Positions 52,732-61,421 are shown, numbered from the stretch's first letter. The stretch: DNA of 64,000 nt from Leptofilum sp965223285 (GCF_965223285.1 NZ_OZ244997.1:6291831-6355830); one strand, 5' to 3'. Notes: generated by a model not told the origin, from the letters alone. Numbers and translations are program-made.

Positions 52732-55700
52732 TTATTCTTCTGCCATCATCTGCGCCAAAAGTGCCTCGGCTTCTTCGTCAGACAGATTTTCCAATTCAAC
52801 CATCAGGTCGGCCATTTCATCGTCGTGGGATGCGGCCGTTTCCGCCTGCATCTGCTCAATTTCAATCGCTAATTCAGCAATGGTGGGTATCTCAAAAAAG
52901 CGACGCTGGGATAGCTCCACATTTAGCTGGTCGCGGATGCGGGAGACGACCTGGGTTGCCAGCAGGGAGTGACCACCCACATCGAAGAAGTTGGCGTGAA
53001 TGCCAATTTGCTCGCGCCCCAAAAGCGGCTGCCAAATATTCGCCAGGGTGATTTGCAGGGGCGTGGTGGGGAGTACGGCCGTATCCATCAACCCGGTCTG
53101 CAATTCTTCTGGTTTGGGCAAGGCTTTGCGGTTAATTTTGCCCGTTGGCCCCAGCGGCATAGCATCTAGCAAGAAAAAGTCGCTGGGAACCATGTAGCCA
53201 GGGAGCCGCTGGCGCAAAAAGTCGCGCAGGTCGTTGAGCTGCACGCCGTCTGTTTTGGGCACAACGTAGGCCACCAGCCGCTTATGGTCGCTATCGGCAT
53301 CGGCCAGGGCTACGGCACACTTTTTCACGTCGCCCTGCTGCATCAGCACCGCTTCAATATCGTTCAGCTCCACGCGGAAGCCACGAATCTTCACCTGGTA
53401 ATCCCGCCGCCCGACGAGCTCTAGCTGACCGTCGCTGCGCCAGCGGGCAAGATCGCCCGTGCGGTAAACAGTATTCGGTAATCGGTTGTCAGTAATTGAT
53501 AACTGCACAAATTTTTCTGCGCTGAGTTCAGGCAAATTCAAATAACCATCTGCCAGGCACGCGCCAGCGATGCACAGTTCGCCAACCGCGCCGATGGGGA
53601 CGGGTTGGTGGTTTTGGTCGAGGACGTAAACCTGGATGTTGGGCAATGGCTGGCCGATGGGGACGCGCACGGCCGTTTCTGGCAAAGTCGCGGCGTCGTA
53701 CTGGGTGGCGTTAGACGAACATTCCGTAGAACCGTATAAATTGAGCAGCGGCACACCGGGGAAGGTTTCTTGCCAACGCCGCACCATCGCCGGAGAGATT
53801 GGTTCGGCACTGGTGGTAGCAAAACGCAGGCTGTCCCAACGGCTTTCTTCCCGAGCGGCCGCTTGCAGCACATTTTCGATGAGGGCGGGGGAGGAGAGCA
53901 AATGGCTGACCTTGTGCCGGGTTAGCTGCTGCCAGAGCAGATCGGCATCGCGCACGGCTTCTGGCTGCAAAATGAGGGTGGGAATGCCCTTGAGCAACCC
54001 ACCGAACAGTTCCCAGGTGGCGGCAACGAGGGCATATGATTTTTGCAAGACGGCCGTATCCCCCACCACAAATGGATACTCATCCCACATCCACAGCAGC
54101 CGGTTCAGCACCGCACTCATCGGAATGCGCGCGCCTTTGGGTTTACCTGTGGTGGATGACGTATAAACGAGGTTGATCAGGTCGTTTGGCGTGGTGGTGC
54201 TAGTTGGGTTAGTGGCCAGTTGTTGGTCGATAGTTGCCCAATCGCGGTCTAAACAAACTTTCTTGCCAGCAAAATTGGTGAAGCGATCAACAGATTCCTG
54301 CACGATGAGGAGTTTCGGCTGGGTGTCACTCAAAATATCTTGCAGCCGCGCCATCGGGTAATCTGGATCAAGGGCGACGTATGCACCCCCGGCCTTGAGA
54401 ATGCCCAACAGTCCGACCATCATCTGGAAGGAGCGTTCGGTGCAGATGGCTACGAAGCTACCCTGCCCCACGCCGCTTTGCCGCAAATAATGCGCCAACT
54501 GATTCGCCTGCTGGTTCAAATCGGCGTAACGCATCGTCTCGTTTTGGCAGATGAGGGCGGTGGCTGTCGGGGTCTTGGCTGCTTGCCGCTCAAATAGTTC
54601 AGTGATAGTTAGCTCGCTGCCAAAATCCTGGGCAGTTTGGTTCCAGTCGTGCAGGACGGTTTGGCGTTCGCTTTCGGTGATGAGGGTGAGTTGGGATAAC
54701 GGCCGTTCCAAATTCACAACAGCCTGCCGCAAAATCACCACTAGGTTCGCCAACATCCGCTCAATCGTCGTGGCATCAAACAGATCCGTCAGGTAAGCTA
54801 GCTGCAAGAAAATTTCGTCGCCGTGTTCGTGGGCGTACAGGGCTAAATCATATTTAATGTAACCAGTGTCCAATTCGCTAAAGCTCAGTGAAAGGTCATT
54901 GAGGGCCACGCTGGACTGCGGTAAATTGAGCATGTTGAACATCACCTGGAAAACCGGAGAGATGCTCACATCGCGAGCGGTTTGCGCCCACTCCAGCATC
55001 CAGCTAAAGGGATATTCAGCGTTGGAAATGGCACCCGTTACCGTATCGCGCACCTGGGTCAGCACGTCGGCAAAGCTGGGGTCGTCACCAAATTTGGTTC
55101 GCAGCGGCAGCATATTGAGGAAGAAGCCCACTAAATCCTCAGCGTGGTCGCGGGTGCGGTTGGCCAGCGGTGCGCCTACAATCAAATCATCCTGCCCGGC
55201 GTAGAGGCGCAGCATGATGTTGAAGGCAGTGAGCATGGTCATGAACAGGGTGGCACCCTGCTGCTGGCTCAATGCTTTTAGCTGCGCGGTTAGCTCCGCA
55301 TCCAGCATCACCGCCTGCGCCTCGCCACGGAAGGTGGGATGGGCAGGGTGCGGGCGATCGGTGGGCAGGCTGAGGACGGGCAGTTCACCAGCCAACTGTT
55401 CTTGCCAATATGTTTCCTGCGCCTGAAGGCTGCTTTTAGTGATGGCCTCGTTCTCCCATAGCACGTAATCGGCAAAGCTGAAGGGTAGTGGTGGCAGCGG
55501 ATTGTCTTCGCCGCGCCGAAAGCCGTCGTACAGTGCGCCCAAATCCTGGATCATGTTAGACCAACCCCACAAATCGAGGGTAATTTCGTGGAAAGTGATG
55601 GGCATGTCGTAGCTATCTTCTGCCAGTTTGAACAGGTTGGCCTGCAGCAGGTTGTGTTTTTCCAGGTGGAGCGGCTGCTGCCCTTTTTCGTACATGAATT

Positions 55701-58491
55701 CTTTGAGATACGCTTCTCGTTCGTCGGCTGAAAAGTGGGTGAGATCGATCAGTTGCAATTCGTCCTGGCGCTGGGGGAAGGTTTGGGTGGGACGGCCGTT
55801 TTCATCCATCCCAAACTTCGCCCGTAAAATGACGTGCCGGTCGATGAGTGCTTGCCAGGCACGCTGCAAAATGGTCACATCCACCGCGCCGCGTAGGTGA
55901 ATCACGCCTTGAGCCGTGTAGTACGGGCTGTCTGGCTCCAGCTTCCACAAAAACCAAATGCCCTGCTGGGCCACTGAAAGCGGATAATGGGTGCGGGCTT
56001 CGGCATGAACGGGCATTTGGCTTGGCGTACTTGTGGGTTCGGCAGGTTCAGCCACCAACTCTGCCAGCTTGGCGACCGTCTGCCGCTCAAACAGGTGGCG
56101 GAAGGAGAGTTTGGCCTGGGTGGCCTCACGGGTGCGGTTCAGCACCTGCATCGCCAGCAGTGAATCGCCGCCTAGCTCAAAAAAGCCATCTTCCATGCCC
56201 ACCTGGTTAATGCCCAACACATCCTGCCAGATGTCGGCAATCCTTTCTTCTAGGGCGTTGCGCGGCGCGATGTATGGCTGGCGCAGGTCGGGGCGCAAAT
56301 TTTGCGGCTCCGGCAGGGCGCGTAAATCGAGCTTGTGGTTGGCGTTGTAGGGTAGCTCATCTAGCTGCACAAACTGCTGCGGAATCATGTGGGGCGGCAA
56401 CAGTTCTTCTAAATATGCTCGCAATTCGTAACCAGAAAGCGGCCGTTCAGCCGTGTAGTAGGCCATGAGAATTTGCTGCTCGCTGGCGGTACTTTTGCTG
56501 CGCGTCTCGCGGTCTTTCACGATAAGGCGACTTTTGTCGCGGGTCACTTTGCGAACCACAACAGCGCAGTTTCGTACCGCTTCATGCCCGCGCAGGGCGG
56601 CTTCGATGTCGCCCAGTTCCACCCGCATCCCCCGCAGCTTGACGAGGTTGTCGAGACGGCCGTAAAACTCAATTGTGCCGTCAGCCAGCCAGCGCCCCAT
56701 GTCGCCGGTGCGGTAAACGCGGTCGGAGAAGTCGTCGTGCAGCGGGTTTTGGACATATTTAGCGGCCATCTCATCGGGGCGTTCGATGTAGCCTTCGGTG
56801 AGGTAGGGGCTGCGAATGTACAGTTCGCCGCGCACGCCAATGGGGCAAAGTTGCTGGTTTTTATCGAGGATGAGGAGTTGACGGCCGTCAATGGCGCGTC
56901 CCACCGAAATGGCTCGCTGGTCGGGTTCCACTTTGGGGATGGCGTGGTACGTTGCCAGCACACTTTCTGATGGCCCATACAAGTTGAACAGCTTCGCCGG
57001 GTTGGGGAAGCGATTGAGCCAGGCGTGGGCCAAATCAACGGGCAAAATTTCACCAGCCAGCAGGAGCATTTCCAGCTTGGGCAGCGGGTGACTACCGTTT
57101 TGGCTCGGTTCAGCCTCCAAAAGTTGCAGCACCTGGCGGCAAAAGCTGGGCACAATTTGCAAAATGGTGATCTCTGCCTGGCGCACCCACTCGATGAGGG
57201 CTTGCGGATTAAAGCGGATCATGGCCGGAGCCATGCAAAGCGTGGCGCCAAAACAGAGCGTACCAAAAATCTCGCAGTAAGAAGCATCGTAGGCGATGGA
57301 AGCCCACTGGGCAAACCGCTGCGGGGCAACAATACCAAAGTAGCGGCCCTGCCAATCGATGAACTGGCAAAAGCTCAGATGAGATTGCAAAATGCCCTTC
57401 GGCTTTCCGGTCGAACCAGATGTGTAAACGATGTAAGCCGGGTCAGTTGGCTTGAGCGACAAATTCGGAGTGGTATCGGCGCAGGCTTCGATGAAACCGG
57501 GACCATAAATTGTAGCTTCGATCTTTTTCACCACAGAGGGCGCGGAGGACGCAGAGATTTTTTTGTTTTTCTCTGCGCTCTCCGCGTTCTCTGCGGTAAA
57601 CGTCTTCAAGCCATCAATCGCCAAAATGTTGCAGCCAGTAGGCAGATTCGTCAATAAATCCTCATGCCGCTCCAGGCAGCTTGCTTCGAGGATGAACCGG
57701 GCGGGCTGGGCTTCATCCAGGATAGCTTGCAGGCGGTGGGTGGGGTAATGGGGATCGAGGCAGACGAACACGCCGCCAGCCTTGAGCACACCAAAGAGGG
57801 CTTCTACCTGCTGCGGCCCGTTTTCTAACATGATGGCGATACGATCCTGCGGCCGCACCCCCATTTTAATGAGGGCATGGGCGATTTGGTTGGCACGGCC
57901 GTTCAGTTCACCGTAGTTAATCTCCCGATCTTCAAAGGTAATGGCCAAGCTGTTGGGAGACTCGGCCACGACCTGTTCAAACATCTGGTGCAGGCCTGGA
58001 TATTCGTATTGCTTGGTGTCGTTCCACTCGTTAAGCAGTTGATTTTGCTCTTGTCGTGTGAGGAGGGGTAGGTGGGCAACGGCCGTTTCTGGCAAATCCC
58101 CAACCGCCTGCCCTAACGTTTGCCAATGTCCCGCCAAGCGGTCAATTGTGGCCTCATCGAATATTTCCGCCGCGTGGGTCAATACACCGGATTGCGGATC
58201 AAATGTCAGAATAGGCTGAGCGGCAGTTGCAGGCAAACGTTGGCTCAGGTTCTGTGCCAAAACAGGCAAGTGTTGCGGATCGGTGAGGGAGAGAACGGCC
58301 GTCCGTTTGCCAGCAGCCTCTACCAACGCGGCAAACGGCGCAGTGCCGTCTACTGTCACCGTTGTTGGCTCACCATTTAGCAAAAATGATAGCTGCGATT
58401 CACCACTGTAACGATGCAGCAGCAGCACAAACAACGCCAGTGGGTCTGCTGGCAGCAAAGGTAGGGTGCGTTGTTTCATTGTTAGGGTCAT
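52732..58491 (-). CDS. NRPS, C remnant-A-T-C-A-T, with non-canonical C and second A domain
   Basis: 1919-residue bimodular synthetase. Residues ~1-160 look like the tail of a condensation domain with its catalytic half missing. A1 ~165-690 (YTSGSTGKPKG ~355; pocket about D-A-C-Q-L-A-L-L-A-K, unassigned). T1 GGDS ~774. C domain ~815-1270, whose catalytic motif reads HEITLDL (~969): the second His is Glu and Gly is Leu. A2 ~1285-1790 has YTSSTTGKPKG (~1444) and lacks the Asp that binds the alpha-amine (Val instead). Its V-A-W-L-T-S-L-S-N-K shares V, W, S and L with beta-alanine codes. T2 GGHS ~1840. A repeat is in frame in A1 (residues ~297-320). It is probably the first synthetase of the upstream set. 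Confidence 0.93.
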   Translation of the reverse strand: MTLTMKQRTLPLLPADPLALFVLLLHRYSGESQLSFLLNGEPTTVTVDGTAPFAALVEAAGKRTAVLSLTDPQHLPVLAQNLSQRLPATAAQPILTFDPQSGVLTHAAEIFDEATIDRLAGHWQTLGQAVGDLPETAVAHLPLLTRQEQNQLLNEWNDTKQYEYPGLHQMFEQVVAESPNSLAITFEDREINYGELNGRANQIAHALIKMGVRPQDRIAIMLENGPQQVEALFGVLKAGGVFVCLDPHYPTHRLQAILDEAQPARFILEASCLERHEDLLTNLPTGCNILAIDGLKTFTAENAESAEKNKKISASSAPSVVKKIEATIYGPGFIEACADTTPNLSLKPTDPAYIVYTSGSTGKPKGILQSHLSFCQFIDWQGRYFGIVAPQRFAQWASIAYDASYCEIFGTLCFGATLCMAPAMIRFNPQALIEWVRQAEITILQIVPSFCRQVLQLLEAEPSQNGSHPLPKLEMLLLAGEILPVDLAHAWLNRFPNPAKLFNLYGPSESVLATYHAIPKVEPDQRAISVGRAIDGRQLLILDKNQQLCPIGVRGELYIRSPYLTEGYIERPDEMAAKYVQNPLHDDFSDRVYRTGDMGRWLADGTIEFYGRLDNLVKLRGMRVELGDIEAALRGHEAVRNCAVVVRKVTRDKSRLIVKDRETRSKSTASEQQILMAYYTAERPLSGYELRAYLEELLPPHMIPQQFVQLDELPYNANHKLDLRALPEPQNLRPDLRQPYIAPRNALEERIADIWQDVLGINQVGMEDGFFELGGDSLLAMQVLNRTREATQAKLSFRHLFERQTVAKLAELVAEPAEPTSTPSQMPVHAEARTHYPLSVAQQGIWFLWKLEPDSPYYTAQGVIHLRGAVDVTILQRAWQALIDRHVILRAKFGMDENGRPTQTFPQRQDELQLIDLTHFSADEREAYLKEFMYEKGQQPLHLEKHNLLQANLFKLAEDSYDMPITFHEITLDLWGWSNMIQDLGALYDGFRRGEDNPLPPLPFSFADYVLWENEAITKSSLQAQETYWQEQLAGELPVLSLPTDRPHPAHPTFRGEAQAVMLDAELTAQLKALSQQQGATLFMTMLTAFNIMLRLYAGQDDLIVGAPLANRTRDHAEDLVGFFLNMLPLRTKFGDDPSFADVLTQVRDTVTGAISNAEYPFSWMLEWAQTARDVSISPVFQVMFNMLNLPQSSVALNDLSLSFSELDTGYIKYDLALYAHEHGDEIFLQLAYLTDLFDATTIERMLANLVVILRQAVVNLERPLSQLTLITESERQTVLHDWNQTAQDFGSELTITELFERQAAKTPTATALICQNETMRYADLNQQANQLAHYLRQSGVGQGSFVAICTERSFQMMVGLLGILKAGGAYVALDPDYPMARLQDILSDTQPKLLIVQESVDRFTNFAGKKVCLDRDWATIDQQLATNPTSTTTPNDLINLVYTSSTTGKPKGARIPMSAVLNRLLWMWDEYPFVVGDTAVLQKSYALVAATWELFGGLLKGIPTLILQPEAVRDADLLWQQLTRHKVSHLLSSPALIENVLQAAAREESRWDSLRFATTSAEPISPAMVRRWQETFPGVPLLNLYGSTECSSNATQYDAATLPETAVRVPIGQPLPNIQVYVLDQNHQPVPIGAVGELCIAGACLADGYLNLPELSAEKFVQLSITDNRLPNTVYRTGDLARWRSDGQLELVGRRDYQVKIRGFRVELNDIEAVLMQQGDVKKCAVALADADSDHKRLVAYVVPKTDGVQLNDLRDFLRQRLPGYMVPSDFFLLDAMPLGPTGKINRKALPKPEELQTGLMDTAVLPTTPLQITLANIWQPLLGREQIGIHANFFDVGGHSLLATQVVSRIRDQLNVELSQRRFFEIPTIAELAIEIEQMQAETAASHDDEMADLMVELENLSDEEAEALLAQMMAEE
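53468..53510. repeat. CAGTAATTG-type repeat text in frame before A7 of the non-alpha A domain
   Basis: Degenerate CAGTAATTGATAACTG/CGGTAATCGGTTGTCAG text encodes SITDNRLPN just before VYRTGDL. It resembles the insert at 15611-15682 at the homologous point of another A domain. Confidence 0.45.
57531..57596. repeat. CGCAGAG-type inverted repeat in frame in an A domain
   Basis: Arms 57531-57556 (CCACAGAGGGCGCGGAGGAC...) and 57570-57596 are imperfectly complementary around a T-rich loop. The NRPS reads through it as an AENAESAEK...SASSAPSV peptide of about 25 residues, ahead of the YTSGSTG motif. A single arm occurs at 5300-5323. Confidence 0.72.
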
Positions 58492-58521
58492 GGATACGGC
58501 CGTTCCTCGCTAAATTAGCAA

Positions 58522-58563
58522 TACAAGAAAATCTCCCGAAGGATATGTACCCATCTTCGGGAG
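58522..58563 (-). terminator. hairpin with short U-rich tail between ammonia-lyase and first NRPS
   Basis: On the minus strand CTCCCGAAG (58563-58555), a 13-base loop and CTTCGGGAG (58541-58533) form a perfect 9-bp GC-rich stem followed by ATTTTCTTG. This resembles a weak intrinsic terminator or attenuator placed 26 bp after the ammonia-lyase stop and about 40 bp before the NRPS start. Confidence 0.6.
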
Positions 58564-58588
58564 TGTTCCTTTAAATCACCATTAAGAT

Positions 58589-60118
58589 TTACGCCAAGCC
58601 GAACTGCTCAATCCATTTGGCGCGGTTTTCAGCGCAATAATCACGGGCGCGTTCCATATCATCGCTCATCACCCTGTCTCGCTCCATGAAGGTGAAATGC
58701 TGGCGGAACTCATCGTAAAGTTTTTGGGTAGCTGGAGAGAGCTTCAGCGGCTTGTTGAAATCAATGGCTTGCACAGCCGTTAGCAGTTCGATGCCCAAAA
58801 TGTACTCAGCATTGTCCACAATCGTCTCTAATTTATAGGAAGACGTACCACCCATACTCACATGATCCTCTTGCAATTGGCAAGTGGGAATCGTGTCCAC
58901 GCTGGCGGGCGTACATAGCACTTTGTTCTCGTTCATAAGAGCAGCGGCCGTATACTGAACAATCATAAAGCCAGAGTTAAGGCCTGGCTGATTGACCAGA
59001 AAGTCTGGCAAACCCCGCATCCCTGACAGCAGTTGGTAGGTGCGTCGCTCAGAAATGTAGGCCATCTCACTGGTGGCCATCGCCACAAAATCCAAAGCCA
59101 ATGCCGTTGATTCCCCATGCAAATTGCCACCAAACAAAATTTGGTCGCTTTCCGGGAAGAAAAGCGGATTGTCGGAAACGCCATTGCACTCTTTTTCGAT
59201 GATGTCGATGGCAAAGTTGACTGCCTGCCGGATGGCACCATGTACCTGCGGAATACAGCGGAAGGAGTACGGGTCTTGCTTGGAGTTGTTGCAGGTGGGT
59301 AGTTCGTAATGATTACTGCCCTCTAGCACCTTACGGAAGTTGGCCGCAACGGTTTTCCGCTCGGGATGGTAGGTCGTCTCGTGGTAGGGAGCCTGGTAGA
59401 ACGTTTCTGAGGTGCTAAATGCTTGGGAACTCATGGCGGCGAAGAGATCGGCCGTTTTCATCATTTCTTCGATTCGCATGAGGGCTAATGCACCACGGGC
59501 GTTAATGTATTGCACGCCGTTGGTCAGGGCCAATCCCTCTTTGGGCTTGAGGCGAAGCGGTTCCCAGCCCATTGCTTCCAAAACGGTCGCAGACTCAACC
59601 ACTTCCCCTTTGTAATGCACTTTGCCCAGCCCTAGCAGTGGCAAAGCCATGTGTGCCAGTGGGGCTAAATCACCACTGGCTCCTACGGTCCCTTTTTTGG
59701 GAATGGCTGGCACGATGTCGTTGTTCCACATATCGATCAGCCGCTGGACGGGAGCCATGGAAATGCCTGTATGCCCGGTTCGGAAGGTAAGCAGCTTAAT
59801 AAACAGCATGAGCCGGGACAATCGTGCGGGCACAATTTCACCGACGCCCACAGCGTGGGATACCACGTGGTTAAATTGAAGCGTTTCCATCTCTTCGTTT
59901 TCCACGCGGGTTTCGCAAAGAGAGCCAAAGCCAGTATTGGTACCGTAAATGTATCTATCTTCGGCTGCCTTCTCCAGCACAAATTGGGCACCAGCTTCAA
60001 TTTTTTGGATGACATTTGGATGCAGTTCCAGGCGAGGAATGGTATCAGCTATGGCGCGTAAATCCTGAAGTGTGTAGTAATCGAGTGTCACTTGGTGGGT
60101 ATTGGTTTGGCGAGTCAT
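58589..60118 (-). CDS. MIO-type aromatic amino acid ammonia-lyase (HAL/TAL family)
   Basis: 509-residue ammonia-lyase that eliminates ammonia from histidine, tyrosine or phenylalanine to give the alpha,beta-unsaturated acid. The Ala-Ser-Gly that cyclises to the MIO cofactor is in GTVGASGDLAPLAH (~146). NTGFGSL (~60) carries the catalytic Tyr region (YGTNTGFG), and GGNLHGES and QEDHVSMGG are family signatures. The selectivity pair after the MIO-facing loop reads Ser-His (VVSHAVGVGE, ~86), seen in histidine lyases and also in some bacterial tyrosine lyases. No hutU/hutI/hutG is nearby, and it heads the NRPS run, so a precursor-supply role is more likely than catabolism. Confidence 0.9.
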   Translation of the reverse strand: MTRQTNTHQVTLDYYTLQDLRAIADTIPRLELHPNVIQKIEAGAQFVLEKAAEDRYIYGTNTGFGSLCETRVENEEMETLQFNHVVSHAVGVGEIVPARLSRLMLFIKLLTFRTGHTGISMAPVQRLIDMWNNDIVPAIPKKGTVGASGDLAPLAHMALPLLGLGKVHYKGEVVESATVLEAMGWEPLRLKPKEGLALTNGVQYINARGALALMRIEEMMKTADLFAAMSSQAFSTSETFYQAPYHETTYHPERKTVAANFRKVLEGSNHYELPTCNNSKQDPYSFRCIPQVHGAIRQAVNFAIDIIEKECNGVSDNPLFFPESDQILFGGNLHGESTALALDFVAMATSEMAYISERRTYQLLSGMRGLPDFLVNQPGLNSGFMIVQYTAAALMNENKVLCTPASVDTIPTCQLQEDHVSMGGTSSYKLETIVDNAEYILGIELLTAVQAIDFNKPLKLSPATQKLYDEFRQHFTFMERDRVMSDDMERARDYCAENRAKWIEQFGLA

Positions 60119-60611
60119 TAATCCTTCCTCAAATTATGCTAATAGAATTTATTTGCCCAGTGATAGTAGGATTCTCAGAACATGGGCAATTTATTAAAAC
60201 GTCAGGGTTGGTTGCACGGTATTCGTCTATGCAACGCAGCTTACGACAGTGCCGATTAAACAAAATTTACAGTCACCGTACTACTGTTTAGGAATTTTTC
60301 ATCACAACACCACATGGCGGGGCGTTTGGATTTGATTTTGCAAGCCACAGTTTGCCTTTGTGGTGGCTCCTCACATAGTAAACCCAGGCAATGTGATGAA
60401 TTCTAGTGGGGCTCTGGTGGGAGATATTGGTAATGGCAAAACGTGGCACGTGCCAGCCTTTTGCTTACTTTTGATGGTTGCGCAGACTCTTCTAAGTCTT
60501 GGGTAGTTTAATGAAGGTATCTTACCAGCTTACTTACGAGCCGAGGGGATCAAACGGCCGTTTCTATCCGTACTTTCCTCCTAAATATTGGCGGGAAACG
60601 GCCGTATGGTT
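60119..60611. other. 493-bp spacer upstream of the ammonia-lyase
   Basis: No gene is seen. This is the natural place for the main promoter of the cluster (minus strand). It contains a 12-bp perfect palindrome TGGCACGTGCCA (60444-60455) and two ACGGCCGT copies near 60554 and 60599. A CATAAT box lies about 20 bases before the ammonia-lyase ATG without a good -35. No terminator for pyrF is evident. Confidence 0.5.
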
Positions 60612-61421
60612 CTATTCTCGTAGCTGGTTAATTTGTTCTCGTAAAGTTAAGGCTGCCTCGCGCGCCGCTTCAGCAAAATCTTCACCGCCAGAAGCATAAA
60701 TGACGCTGCGGCTGGCACTAATCACCGGCCCAGCGCCCTTGTCTGGCCCAAATTCAACTGCCATTGCCAAGTTGCCACCTTGAGCACCAATACCTGGAAT
60801 GAGGAAATTTGCCTTTGGGGCAAGGCGGCGAGCCGCTGCCAGCTCCTCAGGATAGGTAGCTCCCATCACATACCCCTTGTGCCCGGCAGTAGACCAAGTT
60901 TGGCTTTGGCGTAACACATCTGCTGAAAGGCCACATTCATTAACTAGGTCCCCTTGAAAATGTGTTGCGCTTTTATTGGAAGTATGAGCCAAGATGTAAA
61001 CGGCTTTGTCAGGACGATTCCCGATCATGGGCAAAACAGCGTCTGAACCTACAAATGGATTGACCGTTACCGCATCTACTTGCCATTCATCAAAGAGGCC
61101 GTTGCCCCAAGCTGCTTGCGTGTGGCCAATATCACCTGTTTTGCAATCTAGAATTACGGGGATGTGCCTGGGAATATACGCGATGGTGCGCTCAAGCGCG
61201 ATAACACCTGCGGCTCCCCATTGCAGGTAGAAGCCCAGGTTTGGTTTGTAGGCACAGACGAGATCGGCCGTGGCTTCAATTATTGCCTGGTTGTACGGCA
61301 AGATGGGTTCATCCCACTTGCGAAAATCAACACGTAAACGCTCCAGAACTGGATCCAATCCCACACAGAGCCAGGAGTTGTTTTTATCTTGAGCAGTCTT
61401 AAGTTTTTCCAAGTAAGTCAT
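60612..61421 (-). CDS. pyrF: orotidine 5'-phosphate decarboxylase (group 2)
   Basis: 269-residue OMP decarboxylase, which makes UMP from OMP in pyrimidine synthesis. The group 2 core LDCKTGDIGHT supplies the Lys and Asp residues of the catalytic array; LCVGLDPVLERLR near the N-terminus and VNPFVGSDAV and LIPGIGAQGG (phosphate-binding loop) further along are typical. The ATG at 61421 is chosen; the frame also offers a TTG two codons earlier. Length and motifs indicate a normal functional housekeeping enzyme, not part of the cluster. Confidence 0.95.
   Translation of the reverse strand: MTYLEKLKTAQDKNNSWLCVGLDPVLERLRVDFRKWDEPILPYNQAIIEATADLVCAYKPNLGFYLQWGAAGVIALERTIAYIPRHIPVILDCKTGDIGHTQAAWGNGLFDEWQVDAVTVNPFVGSDAVLPMIGNRPDKAVYILAHTSNKSATHFQGDLVNECGLSADVLRQSQTWSTAGHKGYVMGATYPEELAAARRLAPKANFLIPGIGAQGGNLAMAVEFGPDKGAGPVISASRSVIYASGGEDFAEAAREAALTLREQINQLRE

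Noticed and set aside
58589..60118. Ammonia-lyase as part of histidine degradation (hutH)
   Set aside because: No other hut genes are next to it, and it is collinear with the NRPS run; the hut role is not excluded but not supported.
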